Assembly (NCBI RefSeq): GCF_900156605.1
Contig: NZ_FTOA01000002.1
Coordinates: 682,001-746,000, forward strand
Direction: 5' to 3'
From: Insolitispirillum peregrinum
GTDB taxonomy: Bacteria > Pseudomonadota > Alphaproteobacteria > Rhodospirillales > Rhodospirillaceae
DNA length: 64,000 nt
Numbering within the stretch: the stretch's first letter is position 1; each line of letters begins with the position of its first letter. Shown piece after piece: positions 33,813 through 43,127 of this stretch. The notes under the pieces were generated by a model that did no database searches, was not told where the DNA came from, and worked only from the letters and a program-made list of their open reading frames with translations. Position numbers and translations under genes: made by a program.

Positions 33813-36713
33813 TCAGGCGGCTGCCGACCCCAGAATGTGCTGCAGGGTATCAAGCAGCGAGTCACGGTCGAACTTGGCCACATAGTCGTCAAAGCCAACC
33901 TGACGGCCACGTTCAAAGTCACGTTCGGTTGCATGCGAGCTGAGGGCAATCAGCGGTACGCTGCGCCAACGCTCGTCACCGCGTACGGCTTCGGCAAACT
34001 GGAAGCCATCCATCCCCGGCATTTCGATGTCCGAGATGACGCAGCTGAACGACAGGCCGGCATCGCGCATTTCCAGCGCCTTGGCGGCACTTTCGACGGC
34101 GGTGACGTCATAGCCGGATACTGACAGCAGCGGGGTCAGCAGGTTGCGGAAGAACGGGCTGTCATCGATCAGCAGGATCGACCGGTTGCGACTCAGCATG
34201 GCGTTTTCACCCACGCTGTGATCCGGGGTGCCGAACCAGTCGCCAAAGGCGGCAGTCAGGTAATAGCCGGTGTCAATCACATCGGTGGCCTTGCCCCCGA
34301 TGATGGCGGTCCCGATCACCCCTTCCGAGCTGGCCTTCAGTTCGACGCGCAGGCGGTCTTCGACGATATCGACGATTTCGTCGACCACCAGACCCATCGA
34401 GCGGTCGCGGTCAGCGAACACCAGCACCGGCTGACGGCCCTTGTCGGCCATCTGATAGCTGCTGTTGACCGCAATCAGCGGCATCAGCTGACCACGGTAC
34501 TGCACCACCGGCTTGCCATAGGAGTGTTCGATGGTTTCCAGATCGACTTCTTCCAGACGGGCCACCAGCGCCAGCGGCACCGCCTTGAGGTCGTTCGACC
34601 CGGCGCGGAAGATCAGCAGGCTGGTGCGATCGTCCGAGTGCTGGATTTCGGTGGTGGTAGCCGAATCACCGGCGGCATTGCTGCCCATGGTGACTTCGCC
34701 AGTGGCCGAGGCAATCCCGTTCGGATCAAGGATCATGATCACCGAGCCGTCACCGAGGATGGTGTTGCCCGAGAACATCGAGATGTGACGCAGGATCGGC
34801 GCCACCGGCTTGACCACGATTTCTTCGGTGTCGAACACGCGATCGACGATGATCCCGAAGGTGTAGGTACCGACCTGGGTGACGACGATGAAGGTTTCCT
34901 GGGTGTCTTCGGCAACGCTGGCAGCCATCGCCAGCGTTTCGGCGCTGTCACCCTGCGTGCGCAGCTCGCGGATGCGTTCCTGCGCCGCCGAAATTTCCTC
35001 GGCCAGCTTTTCCGGCGATTCCTTGCGCAGCTTCAGCTGGTTGGCCAGGCTGACCAGCGGCAACAGGCGATCGCGCAGACGCAGGACCGGGGTGGCATTG
35101 ATCATCTCGATGCCGTTTTCGCTGTTGGCGGTGACGCGCACCAGTTCCAGCACCGAAATCTGCGGGATGGCAAAGCGTTCTTCGGCACATTCAACGATCA
35201 GGGCCGACACGATGGCCAGCGTCAGCGGGATCTTGATCGTAAAGGTGGTGCCGCGCCCTTCGTAGGTCTTCAGTTCGACGGTGCCACCGATCTTTTCGAT
35301 GTTGGTGCGCACCACGTCCATGCCGACGCCGCGCCCGGACACGCTGGTGATCTTTTCAGCGGTCGAGAAGCCCGCCTTGAAGATGAACTGCGCGACCTGC
35401 TGGTCGTTCATGTTGTCGAGTTCGGATTCGGTGGCAAGGCTGTTCATGATCGCCTTTTCCCGGATGCGACCGATGTTCAGGCCGCGACCGTCATCCGAAA
35501 TCTCGATGATGATGTGGCCGCCTTCGTGGAAGGCGTTGAGCTTGATGATGCCGGTTTCGGACTTGCCGGCCATGCGGCGGCCTTCGTTGTCTTCCAGGCC
35601 ATGGTCCGCCGAGTTGCGCACCATGTGGGTCAACGGGTCCTTGATCAGTTCCAGCACCTGACGGTCGAGTTCGGTCTCGGCACCGTACATTTGCAGGTCG
35701 ATCTTTTTGCCGGTTTCAATCGCCAGATCGCGCACGATACGCGGCAGTTTGGCCCAGGCGTTTCCGATCGGCTGCATGCGGGTCTTCATCACCCCTTCCT
35801 GCAGGTCGGTGGTGATGTGGGACAGGCGTTGCAGCGGAGCAGCGAATTCGCTGTCGTCGCGGCCACGCACCATCTGCAGCAACTGGTTGCGGGTCAGCAC
35901 CAGTTCCGACACCAGCGTCATCAGGTTTTCGAGCAGCTCGACGTTGACGCGAATGGACTGGGCGGCAATGGCCGACTCGGCGCTTTTGGCGGCGCCACCC
36001 TTGTCATCGCCCGGATGGGCGGCGGTGACCGGAACCGGCGGGCTGGCTTTCGGCGGGGCGGCAGGCACGGGCGGTGCCACCGGAACCGGAGCCGCCGCGG
36101 CGGGAACGGGAACCGGAGGAGCCGCGGGCCTGGCAGCCTCGGCGGCATGCATCTCCGCTTCCATCTCGGCGATCATTTCGGCTTCGGTGGCGGCGCGCTT
36201 GCCCCTGGCGAGGGCGGCTTCGACCTCGGCCAGCAGTTCGGCGGCCACCGGGAAACCGGCGTCGCTGGTCATCGGGCCATCTTCTGCCGGGGCGGCAGGC
36301 GCTGCCGGGGCCGCCGGGGCCGGAGCCGCAACCACCCGGCCATCGGCCATGGCGTTCAACTGCACCTTGAGGTCGTCGTCGTTGCCTTCCGGTTCGGTTT
36401 CGGTGGCTTCGATGTGCGCCAGAATTTCCTTGATGCGGTCAATCGAGGCCAGAATCAGGGTCACCGCATGCGGGGTGACTTCCAGTTCGCCATCGCGGAA
36501 TTTGCCCAGGACGTTTTCCCCGGCGTGGGCCAGGGTTTCCAGACGCGGCAGCCCGAGGAAGCCGCAGGTGCCCTTGATGGTATGCACCAGACGGAAAATG
36601 TTGGACAGAATACCGGAATCGTTAGGGTTCTGCTCCAGATTCACCAGCTCGACGTCGAGTGTGGCGAGACTTTCCGACGTTTCCGTCAGGAATTCACTGA
36701 GCAGGTCATCCAT
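33813..36713 (-). CDS. cheA: hybrid chemotaxis histidine kinase CheA with two CheW-like modules and a receiver
   Basis: A 966-residue protein. An N-terminal HPt domain carries His44 (RLVHTIKGTCGF). A long Pro/Ala linker spans about 125-255. Then come the dimerisation helices (VNVELLENLMTLVSELVLTR), the ATPase with N-box DPLTHMVRNSADHGLED and G-boxes EISDDGRGLN and SGRGVGMDVV, a first CheW-like domain (about 525-670), a second CheW-like domain (about 700-840) and a C-terminal receiver with Asp895 (CVISDIEMPGMDGF). It autophosphorylates and passes phosphate to CheY and CheB. The built-in receiver may act as an internal sink. No stand-alone cheW lies in the cluster. Confidence 0.94.
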   Translation of the reverse strand: MDDLLSEFLTETSESLATLDVELVNLEQNPNDSGILSNIFRLVHTIKGTCGFLGLPRLETLAHAGENVLGKFRDGELEVTPHAVTLILASIDRIKEILAHIEATETEPEGNDDDLKVQLNAMADGRVVAAPAPAAPAAPAAPAEDGPMTSDAGFPVAAELLAEVEAALARGKRAATEAEMIAEMEAEMHAAEAARPAAPPVPVPAAAAPVPVAPPVPAAPPKASPPVPVTAAHPGDDKGGAAKSAESAIAAQSIRVNVELLENLMTLVSELVLTRNQLLQMVRGRDDSEFAAPLQRLSHITTDLQEGVMKTRMQPIGNAWAKLPRIVRDLAIETGKKIDLQMYGAETELDRQVLELIKDPLTHMVRNSADHGLEDNEGRRMAGKSETGIIKLNAFHEGGHIIIEISDDGRGLNIGRIREKAIMNSLATESELDNMNDQQVAQFIFKAGFSTAEKITSVSGRGVGMDVVRTNIEKIGGTVELKTYEGRGTTFTIKIPLTLAIVSALIVECAEERFAIPQISVLELVRVTANSENGIEMINATPVLRLRDRLLPLVSLANQLKLRKESPEKLAEEISAAQERIRELRTQGDSAETLAMAASVAEDTQETFIVVTQVGTYTFGIIVDRVFDTEEIVVKPVAPILRHISMFSGNTILGDGSVIMILDPNGIASATGEVTMGSNAAGDSATTTEIQHSDDRTSLLIFRAGSNDLKAVPLALVARLEEVDLETIEHSYGKPVVQYRGQLMPLIAVNSSYQMADKGRQPVLVFADRDRSMGLVVDEIVDIVEDRLRVELKASSEGVIGTAIIGGKATDVIDTGYYLTAAFGDWFGTPDHSVGENAMLSRNRSILLIDDSPFFRNLLTPLLSVSGYDVTAVESAAKALEMRDAGLSFSCVISDIEMPGMDGFQFAEAVRGDERWRSVPLIALSSHATERDFERGRQVGFDDYVAKFDRDSLLDTLQHILGSAAA

Positions 36714-37024
36714 GGGTTCTCTCCATCCCGTTTACACCTGGTGCCCCGTGTGGACCATCCCCGGACGGGGTCTGTGGTACACAGGCTTTGTCTTGTGACC
36801 CCCGCAGTCTGCCCCATGGCATCTGTGGGGGCATTTGTGGGGTGCGTGTGAGCCGTCCTGTCAGTGGTAAATCCGGGGGGTGGGGTAAACCCGGAGGGGG
36901 GGGACAGGGGCGGCAGTTTAACGACCATGCATAGCCATACCTGGAATGGTTTTAGCACGGCTTTCTTCAAACCAGAAGGATTCTTAGGTTTTGTTTTGAT
37001 ATGGCAACGAAAGCATAAACAGCC
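36714..37024 (-). promoter_or_regulatory. cheA upstream region with G-run cluster
   Basis: 311 bases between chpT and cheA with no gene. At 36875-36910 the plus strand has four runs of at least four G (36875-36880, 36882-36885, 36896-36903, 36907-36910), able in principle to fold as a G-quadruplex on the template strand of cheA. AT-rich DNA at 36980-37020 may hold the promoter. Confidence 0.45.
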
Positions 37025-37699
37025 CTACTTTCCTTGACTTGGCAAGCTGGACGAAAGCTCTATCCAGCCCTCGGCACTCTGGTGTCCAAGGCCGCCGCCA
37101 TCTGCGGTCAGGCAGGCCAGATAGTAGGCCTGCACCGTTCGTGCCGAGATGGTCTGCCGGTTACCCTCCAAGGCAGCAAGGAGGGTGGGTGTGAATTGGC
37201 AACGCTTTCCGGTGGCCCGGACGACAATGGTGTTGGATGTGGCAAGGTGAATCGAGATAGTGCCTCGCCCGCCCAAGGTATCAATGGCAACCAGCGCCAT
37301 GTTCAGGATGATGCGGGCCACATCCGCCTGTTCCCATACATGACTATTCTTTTCCGGCCAATCAAGAGTTATGTCGGTGCCGTGGACCGCGTGCAGGTAA
37401 TCTTCCAGCGTCTGGACCGGGGCCACCGTGCCGCCGTGCAGAACGCCGAGGGCGGCGCGCAGGAGCCGCAGGCGGGCCACCGCGCTGTCGGCTGAATGAG
37501 AGAGCAGGGCGGCCGTTTCCTGAACGAAATCGTCATCGCCGTCGCTCAACAGCTCGGTTCCGGCGGCGATGGCCCCGATCGGGCCGGACAGATCATGGCA
37601 CAGGCGTGTGCACAGCAGGGCCATGACCTCGATATCAACAGCCGGAACCAGAGTCAGCAGGGGGGCTGAAAGGGTGGCATCGGGTACTGGGTCAGTCAT
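37025..37699 (-). CDS. chpT: ChpT-type histidine phosphotransferase
   Basis: A 224-residue ChpT-like protein. The four-helix DHp-like domain starts with ALLCTRLCHDLSGPIGAIAA, where the His in LCHDL is the phospho-acceptor, and the degenerate ATPase-like domain follows (VWEQADVARIILNMALVAID). In alphaproteobacteria ChpT relays phosphate from CckA to CtrA and CpdR in cell-cycle and motility control. ATG 37699 fits the domain; an in-frame extension reaches 37762. It precedes cheA on the same strand and is divergent from a DUF3553 gene. Confidence 0.85.
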   Translation of the reverse strand: MTDPVPDATLSAPLLTLVPAVDIEVMALLCTRLCHDLSGPIGAIAAGTELLSDGDDDFVQETAALLSHSADSAVARLRLLRAALGVLHGGTVAPVQTLEDYLHAVHGTDITLDWPEKNSHVWEQADVARIILNMALVAIDTLGGRGTISIHLATSNTIVVRATGKRCQFTPTLLAALEGNRQTISARTVQAYYLACLTADGGGLGHQSAEGWIELSSSLPSQGK

Positions 37700-37834
37700 T
37701 GCCGGTCTTTCTTGTTCCAACTGTGCACGAGGCAGGGTAAAAGCCGCTCCCTCTTTAGGCAAGCTGCCTGAGACACCATATGCTTTTTGATCAGGCGTCT
37801 TACGCTAAAGGCGCTGAGCAGGATCGGAGGAACC

Positions 37835-38068
37835 ATGTCGTTTTTTTTGCTGCCGGGCGCCTGGGTGCTGCATCCCCAGCAGCCTGATTGGGGGCTGGGG
37901 CAGATTCAGTCTGCCGTCGGTCACCGGGTGACGGTGAACTTTGCCCATGCCGGGAAAGTGCTGGTCAATACGGCGGTGGTATCGTTGCAGGTTCTGGAAG
38001 ACCACGAACTGGATGCCTACCTTGACGCCGAAGCCAAAGCCGAGAAGGCAACACGCGGCGCAGCGTGA
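37835..38068 (+). CDS. DUF3553 family protein
   Basis: A 77-residue protein: GAWVLHPQQPDWGLGQIQSA then VTVNFAHAGKVLVN matches the DUF3553 beta-barrel pattern (HP..P.WG.GQ...V.F.HAG.K), similar to the CarD/UvrD-tail type small barrels. Its function is not established. ATG 37835 has GGAGG 5 bases upstream. It is divergent from chpT. Confidence 0.85.
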   Translation: MSFFLLPGAWVLHPQQPDWGLGQIQSAVGHRVTVNFAHAGKVLVNTAVVSLQVLEDHELDAYLDAEAKAEKATRGAA

Positions 38069-38139
38069 CGGGTGACGGGTGACGGGAAGGGGTGCAAAAT
38101 CCTTGCATCAGGTATGGAAATGATGTCCCCTCGGTGTTT

Positions 38140-39393
38140 ATGAAAACATCATCGTCTGCCGCGTCTTCCCTGTCGCCCTTTGCCGTCCCTGTGGTTCGTC
38201 CGCCTGCGGCGATCCTGGGCGGAGAGGCTGCGCGCCGCCTGATGGCCGATTTTGCCCGTACCTTGCACCAGCGAGGCTTCTCGGTGGTCGGTGTGGTCCA
38301 GCAGACCCTGCGGGGCGAGGACGGGCGGAAGAGCGATATGGTGCTGGTCGATGTGATCAGCGGCGATCGCCTGTCCGTTTCGCAAAGGCTGGGCAGTGGC
38401 TCGCAGTCCTGTACGCTGGACGAACAGGCGGTGTGTTCGGTGTCCGGGCGGTTGCTGTCGGCCCTTGAGCAGCAGCCTGACCTGCTGGTGTTGAGCAAAT
38501 TCGCCCATCTGGAGGCCGAAGGGCGCGGTTTCCGCGCCGAGTTTGCCACTGCCGCCAGTGGGCGGATTCCGGTACTGACCACCGTGCCGTCGGATTCGGT
38601 CGAGGCGTGGATGGATTTCACCGGCGGGCGCGGCGTTTTGTTGCCGCCCGATCTTGATGCCCTGTGGCAATGGTGGGGGGCGGCGCACCTGCTGGCCGAT
38701 CTGGCCGGGTCCCTGTCAGGGGAGGCCGGAACCGTGCGTCAGGCCGTGCTGGGGCGCCACTGGGTGATGCTGGAAGGCGCCTGCGGCTGGGGGCTGGCTC
38801 CGGTGCCTGCATATGCGGCGATGACCACCGATGCGCCGCCGCCCCCTGCCGTCGGCATGGCGATGCAGGATGTGGCCGCTGGTCTGATGTGTGGTTCGCC
38901 ATGGGGGGCCGCGTGGGCGCTGGCAGCTTTGGTGGCCGGGCACGGCAAGGGGGGGATGCCGCTGGACGAGCCGTATGGGGGCGTTGCCGATGCACATGAC
39001 CCCGCACGGTCATCGGCAACGGTCAATATCTTGTCCGCCACGGTTCAGAACAGTCTGGTGACCGTCCCCGTCGGGGCCTTGGCGATGTCTTTGCCACAGG
39101 CACTGGTGTCTTCGCCCTGGTGGTTGCCTGCCGCTGCTGCAGTTGCCTTGCCAGCTGCCGCGCTGGCTGAACGCAGCCTGCCAGCCTTGCTGGGGCAGGT
39201 GTCGCCGGAAAGCTGCGTCGTGCTGGCCGGGCTGGCCGTGCCGTTGACGCCGCGCCTGCTGTCCTATGGCCTGTCGGCCCTGATTGGTGCCGAAATTCAC
39301 GATCCCGGCGGGTGTGCGCAGGCAATCCGCGCCGGGGCCAGTGATGAGCGGGATTTACTGCCGTTTGTCCGCTTGCGTGTGCTGGCCCGTTAG
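38140..39393 (+). CDS. probable DUF2478 / DUF4213-DUF364 fusion protein
   Basis: About 417 residues. The N-terminal ~150 residues resemble DUF2478 (VQQTLRGEDGRKSDMVLVDV, ISQ-like LSVSQRLGSGSQSCTLD, LLVLSKFAHLEAEGRGFRAE, IPVLTTV), a P-loop-related domain often found with molybdenum-uptake genes. The C-terminal ~270 residues resemble the DUF4213/DUF364 heavy-metal chelation fold (LGRHWVMLEGACGWGLAPVP; VVLAGLAVPLTPRLLSYGLS then AEIHDP). These are recalled patterns, not search results. The start is unclear: GTG 38092 has GGGAAGG too close, ATG 38140 has none. No metal-transport genes are adjacent. Confidence 0.6.
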   Translation: MKTSSSAASSLSPFAVPVVRPPAAILGGEAARRLMADFARTLHQRGFSVVGVVQQTLRGEDGRKSDMVLVDVISGDRLSVSQRLGSGSQSCTLDEQAVCSVSGRLLSALEQQPDLLVLSKFAHLEAEGRGFRAEFATAASGRIPVLTTVPSDSVEAWMDFTGGRGVLLPPDLDALWQWWGAAHLLADLAGSLSGEAGTVRQAVLGRHWVMLEGACGWGLAPVPAYAAMTTDAPPPPAVGMAMQDVAAGLMCGSPWGAAWALAALVAGHGKGGMPLDEPYGGVADAHDPARSSATVNILSATVQNSLVTVPVGALAMSLPQALVSSPWWLPAAAAVALPAAALAERSLPALLGQVSPESCVVLAGLAVPLTPRLLSYGLSALIGAEIHDPGGCAQAIRAGASDERDLLPFVRLRVLAR

Positions 39394-39419
39394 GGCTGTG
39401 AGCCATAAATGTGAATCTA

Positions 39420-39656
39420 CAGTACACGACAGTTGGTGGGATCAGTGTGGGCTACCGCCCAAACCCGTTTGGTGGCGATGCCCCCAAGCCCCCATTTTTC
39501 TTTTATGATCAAAGGAGTGGGGTCTGGGGCCTTAGAGCGTTTTCACACCGAGCGAAAACGCTCTTCCCTTTTAGGGCCGCATTTTCCGAGCCGTTGACCG
39601 GAGACGGTCAACTTGAAAATGCTCTAAGGCCCCAGCGAGGTGTGGAGCACCAGCCG
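39420..39656 (+). repeat. family-C repeat, copy 3, split by a family-B insertion
   Basis: Opens AGTACACGACAGTTGG and continues with CCATTTTTCTTTTATGATCA and GGGTCTGGGGCCTT as in copy 1. It is then interrupted by a family-B element and resumes AGGCCCCAGCGAGGTGTGGA. The right terminal inverted repeat of copy 1 is not present. The 39394-39748 stretch has no gene. Confidence 0.78.
39533..39626 (-). repeat. family-B 94-bp repeat, copy 2, inserted in family C
   Basis: TAGAGCGTTTTC at the left and GAAAATGCTCTA at the right. It is the reverse complement of the 30914 copy with few differences and the same length. Removing it and one TA restores GGGGCCTTAAGGCCCC, which matches the uninterrupted palindrome of copy 1 (GGGGCCTGAAGGCCCC). 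Confidence 0.88.
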
Positions 39657-39703
39657 TTTTGCTAGCCATATCGCTAGCCACGGCCCCTTTTTGCCGGATC
39701 GGG

Positions 39704-39744
39704 CAAAAATAAACCCACTGGAAACGCAGTGTTTCCAGTGGGTT
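39704..39744 (-). terminator. terminator of the tRNA-Thr gene
   Basis: AACCCACTGGAAAC pairs with GTTTCCAGTGGGTT (14 bp). On the minus strand it is followed by TTATTTTTGC. Confidence 0.9.
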
Positions 39745-39748
39745 GAAC

Positions 39749-39824
39749 TGGTGCCCCCAGCAGGATTCGAACCCGCGACCCCCTGATTACAAATCAGGTG
39801 CTCTACCAGCTGAGCTATAGGGGC
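39749..39824 (-). tRNA. tRNA-Thr (anticodon TGT)
   Basis: A 76-base cloverleaf on the minus strand: acceptor GCCCCTA pairs with TGGGGGC, D-arm AGCTCAGCTGGTAGAGC, anticodon stem CCTGA/TCAGG with loop TTTGTAA, T-arm GGGTTCGAATCC, and genomically encoded CCA. It reads ACA codons (and ACN by wobble). Confidence 0.96.
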
Positions 39825-39827
39825 GTG

Positions 39828-39852
39828 CCCCCTTGATAGCCTACCAAGGGGG
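39828..39852 (-). terminator. hairpin between the SpoU methyltransferase and tRNA-Thr
   Basis: CCCCCTTG and CAAGGGGG arms with an 8-9 base loop lie between the methyltransferase stop and the tRNA. No U-tract, so it may be a processing signal rather than a terminator. Confidence 0.4.
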
Positions 39853-39896
39853 GCTTCGCCAAGTCCCAAATTCAACGGTTTATGGCGGATGGTTCC

Positions 39897-40793
39897 TTAT
39901 TGTGTCTGTTCCAGCACCTGCTCGCGCAGGGCGTAAAGGGCGACGGCGGCGGCGTTGGAGACGTTCAGGCTTTCGACTGCGCCGGGCATCATCGGCAGGC
40001 GGACCAGATGGTCGCAATGGTCGCGGGTGAGGCGGCGGAGTCCTTCGCCTTCCGAGCCGAGGCAGAGGGCGATTTTTCCGCTCAGGTTGGCACCCCGGAT
40101 GGTCTGGCGGCCATCGGCGGCGAGGCCAGCCACCCAGAAGCCACCGTCTTTCAGGATGTCGAGAGCGCGGGCGAGGTTGGCGACGCGCACCAGCGGCATT
40201 TTTTCCAGCGCGCCCGATGCCGATTTGGCCAGCACGCCGGTTTCATCGGGCGAGTGGCGATCCTGCACCACCACTGCCAACGCGCCAAAGGCGGTGGCCG
40301 AGCGCAGGACGGCGCCGACGTTGTGCGGGTCGGTGACCTGATCGAGCACCATCACCACCACATTGTCCTGATCGCGGGCCATTTCAACCAGATCTTCCGG
40401 GGTGAGGGCAGGCAGGGGGCCGGTTTTCAGCGCCAGCCCCTGATGCACCGCCTGCGGGCCGAGCAGATCGTCGATGTCCTGCCGTGGCACGACCTCGACC
40501 GGGATCGGGCGACGCAGACCGCGCAGCAGCGAGTCCAGACTGGCGAGGGCGTCCTTGGTGGCCATCAGGCGATGGCATTGCCGCTGGGGATTGAGCAGGG
40601 CGGCTTCGACCGGATGGCGGCCATACAGCCAGCCTTCGGCGCTTTTGCTTGCCGGGCGGGCGGCGGGCTTGCGGGAGGGGCCGTCGCCTCGGGCCGGATC
40701 TCCCTTGGTCTGTGCCGGTCCCTTGCCGCGCTGGGGGGCGCGGGTGGGGGCAGGGGATGAACCGGCAGACGAACGGGACGGGGTGCGGGCCAT
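39897..40793 (-). CDS. rlmB: SpoU-family rRNA/tRNA 2'-O-methyltransferase (RlmB/TrmH type)
   Basis: A 298-residue protein. The first ~50 residues are a basic, Pro/Ser/Ala-rich tail, followed by the substrate-binding domain (GWLYGRHPVEAALLNPQR) and a SPOUT knot domain with the three motifs LDQVTDPHNVGAVLRSA, ALCLGSEGEGL and ESLNVSNAAAVALYALR. RlmB methylates G2251 of 23S rRNA (E. coli numbering); the related TrmH acts on tRNA, and the substrate-binding domain favours RlmB. Confidence 0.85.
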   Translation of the reverse strand: MARTPSRSSAGSSPAPTRAPQRGKGPAQTKGDPARGDGPSRKPAARPASKSAEGWLYGRHPVEAALLNPQRQCHRLMATKDALASLDSLLRGLRRPIPVEVVPRQDIDDLLGPQAVHQGLALKTGPLPALTPEDLVEMARDQDNVVVMVLDQVTDPHNVGAVLRSATAFGALAVVVQDRHSPDETGVLAKSASGALEKMPLVRVANLARALDILKDGGFWVAGLAADGRQTIRGANLSGKIALCLGSEGEGLRRLTRDHCDHLVRLPMMPGAVESLNVSNAAAVALYALREQVLEQTQ

Positions 40794-40849
40794 GGGCAGG
40801 CTCCTGTAGCGGGTGAGAAAGTTTTTTCAGGCTATTTGATTTTTTCTCG

Positions 40850-40878
40850 TTGACAAGGGGGAGGTGTGCGGGTATCTA
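40850..40878 (+). promoter_or_regulatory. sigma-70 promoter of the tRNA-Tyr/tRNA-Gly/tuf unit
   Basis: TTGACA (40850-40855), a 17-base spacer, then TATCTA (40873-40878), with the predicted start about 35 bases before tRNA-Tyr. It is the strongest promoter-like pair upstream of tuf. Confidence 0.75.
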
Positions 40879-40920
40879 CTGGCCTCCCGCCGATGAGGCA
40901 GGAAAGCAGCGGTCCCCAAC

Positions 40921-41006
40921 GGAGGGGTGGCCGAGCGGTCAAAGGCAACAGACTGTAAATCTGTCGACGTACGTCTACGTTGGTTCGAATCCAACCCCCT
41001 CCACCA
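40921..41006 (+). tRNA. tRNA-Tyr (anticodon GTA)
   Basis: An 86-base class II tRNA. Acceptor GGAGGGG pairs with CCCCTCC, the anticodon loop CTGTAAA carries GTA, a long variable arm (GTCGACGTACGTCTACG) is present, followed by T-arm TTGGTTCGAATCCAA and encoded CCA. Confidence 0.96.
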
Positions 41007-41141
41007 CCGCCTGCTGATAGCGAAGCGTGTTCTTTCAAAAAGTTAGAATAGGCTGACCTGTTCCAAATCACGGCGATGCAAAGCAGTGTATCTGTCCGTT
41101 TCGCAAATGCGATACGAGACAAATGCGCTGTTTTTTTGCAG

Positions 41142-41216
<75 letters not shown>

Positions 41217-41329
41217 ATCTTTCTTCTCGAGCGCCGCAAGGCGCTTGTTCTTTATGGGCTGCTGTTTACTTTGCGAAGTACGCGGCGATCCCCCTTAACT
41301 GATCCACCAGACAGACGACGGGTTCGACG

Positions 41330-42520
<1,191 letters not shown>

Positions 42521-42532
42521 TGTTGCTGATGT

Positions 42533-42566
42533 CCCGGCGGCTCGATAAAAAGAGTCGCCGGGGTGT
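42533..42566 (+). terminator. terminator after tuf copy 1
   Basis: CCCGGCGGCTC and GAGTCGCCGGG form a stem around an A-rich loop, 12 bases past the stop. The following GTGTC is a weak U-tract. Confidence 0.65.
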
Positions 42567-42576
42567 CAAAAAGGTC

Positions 42577-42605
42577 TTGATCTCTTCCGGGTTGGCGGGT
42601 ATATA
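42577..42605 (+). promoter_or_regulatory. sigma-70 promoter of tRNA-Trp/secE/nusG
   Basis: TTGATC (42577-42582), 17 bases, TATATA (42600-42605). It lies right after the tuf terminator and about 100 bases before tRNA-Trp. Confidence 0.7.
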
Positions 42606-42704
42606 ACCGTCCTCTCGAGCCGATCAACGGATCGGCAACAGGTCGAAAGTTCTTGCTAAGTCTCAAGAAAATCGACTTCAGTCCTGATGGCTGGGACTCC
42701 TTAT

Positions 42705-42780
42705 AGGGGTGTAGCTCAACTGGTAGAGCACCGGTCTCCAAAACCGGGGGTTGCGGGTTCGATCCCTGCCGCCCCTGCCA
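42705..42780 (+). tRNA. tRNA-Trp (anticodon CCA)
   Basis: A 76-base tRNA: acceptor AGGGGTG/CGCCCCT, D-arm AGCTCAACTGGTAGAGC, anticodon stem CCGGT/ACCGG with loop CTCCAAA, T-arm GCGGGTTCGATCCCTGC and encoded CCA. Its position upstream of secE is conserved in many proteobacteria. Confidence 0.96.
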
Positions 42781-42923
42781 TCAGCCAGAATATCCCCTTT
42801 GTCTCAAAGGTGGTTTGTGGGGCGTCGGGAGGCCTTCCTGAAAAGGAACGGACTCGCAGGCGCCCTCTCTGCTTAGAGTCCCCGGTTTTCCGGGGTTGGC
42901 CCCAACAGGGATAGTGAGCGATA

Positions 42924-43121
42924 ATGGCGAAAACCACTCCGGCGCTTTTCGTTCGTCAGGTCCGCCAAGAGGTGGCGAAGATTGCCTGGCCGACGCGTAA
43001 GGAAGCGACGATCTCGACCTTGATGGTCTTTGTGATGGTTGTCGTTGCCTCGCTGTTCTTTCTGGTCGTCGATCAGTTGATGGCTTGGGGCGTCAAGCTG
43101 ATTTTCGGGTTGGGAGGGTAA
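42924..43121 (+). CDS. secE: preprotein translocase subunit SecE
   Basis: A 65-residue protein with one membrane helix, as in the short alphaproteobacterial SecE. FVRQVRQEVAKIAWPTRKEA is the conserved cytoplasmic amphipathic stretch, followed by the hydrophobic MVFVMVVVASLFFLVVDQL. It clamps SecY in the translocon. Followed 6 bases later by nusG. Confidence 0.95.
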   Translation: MAKTTPALFVRQVRQEVAKIAWPTRKEATISTLMVFVMVVVASLFFLVVDQLMAWGVKLIFGLGG

Positions 43122-43127
43122 TCAACC

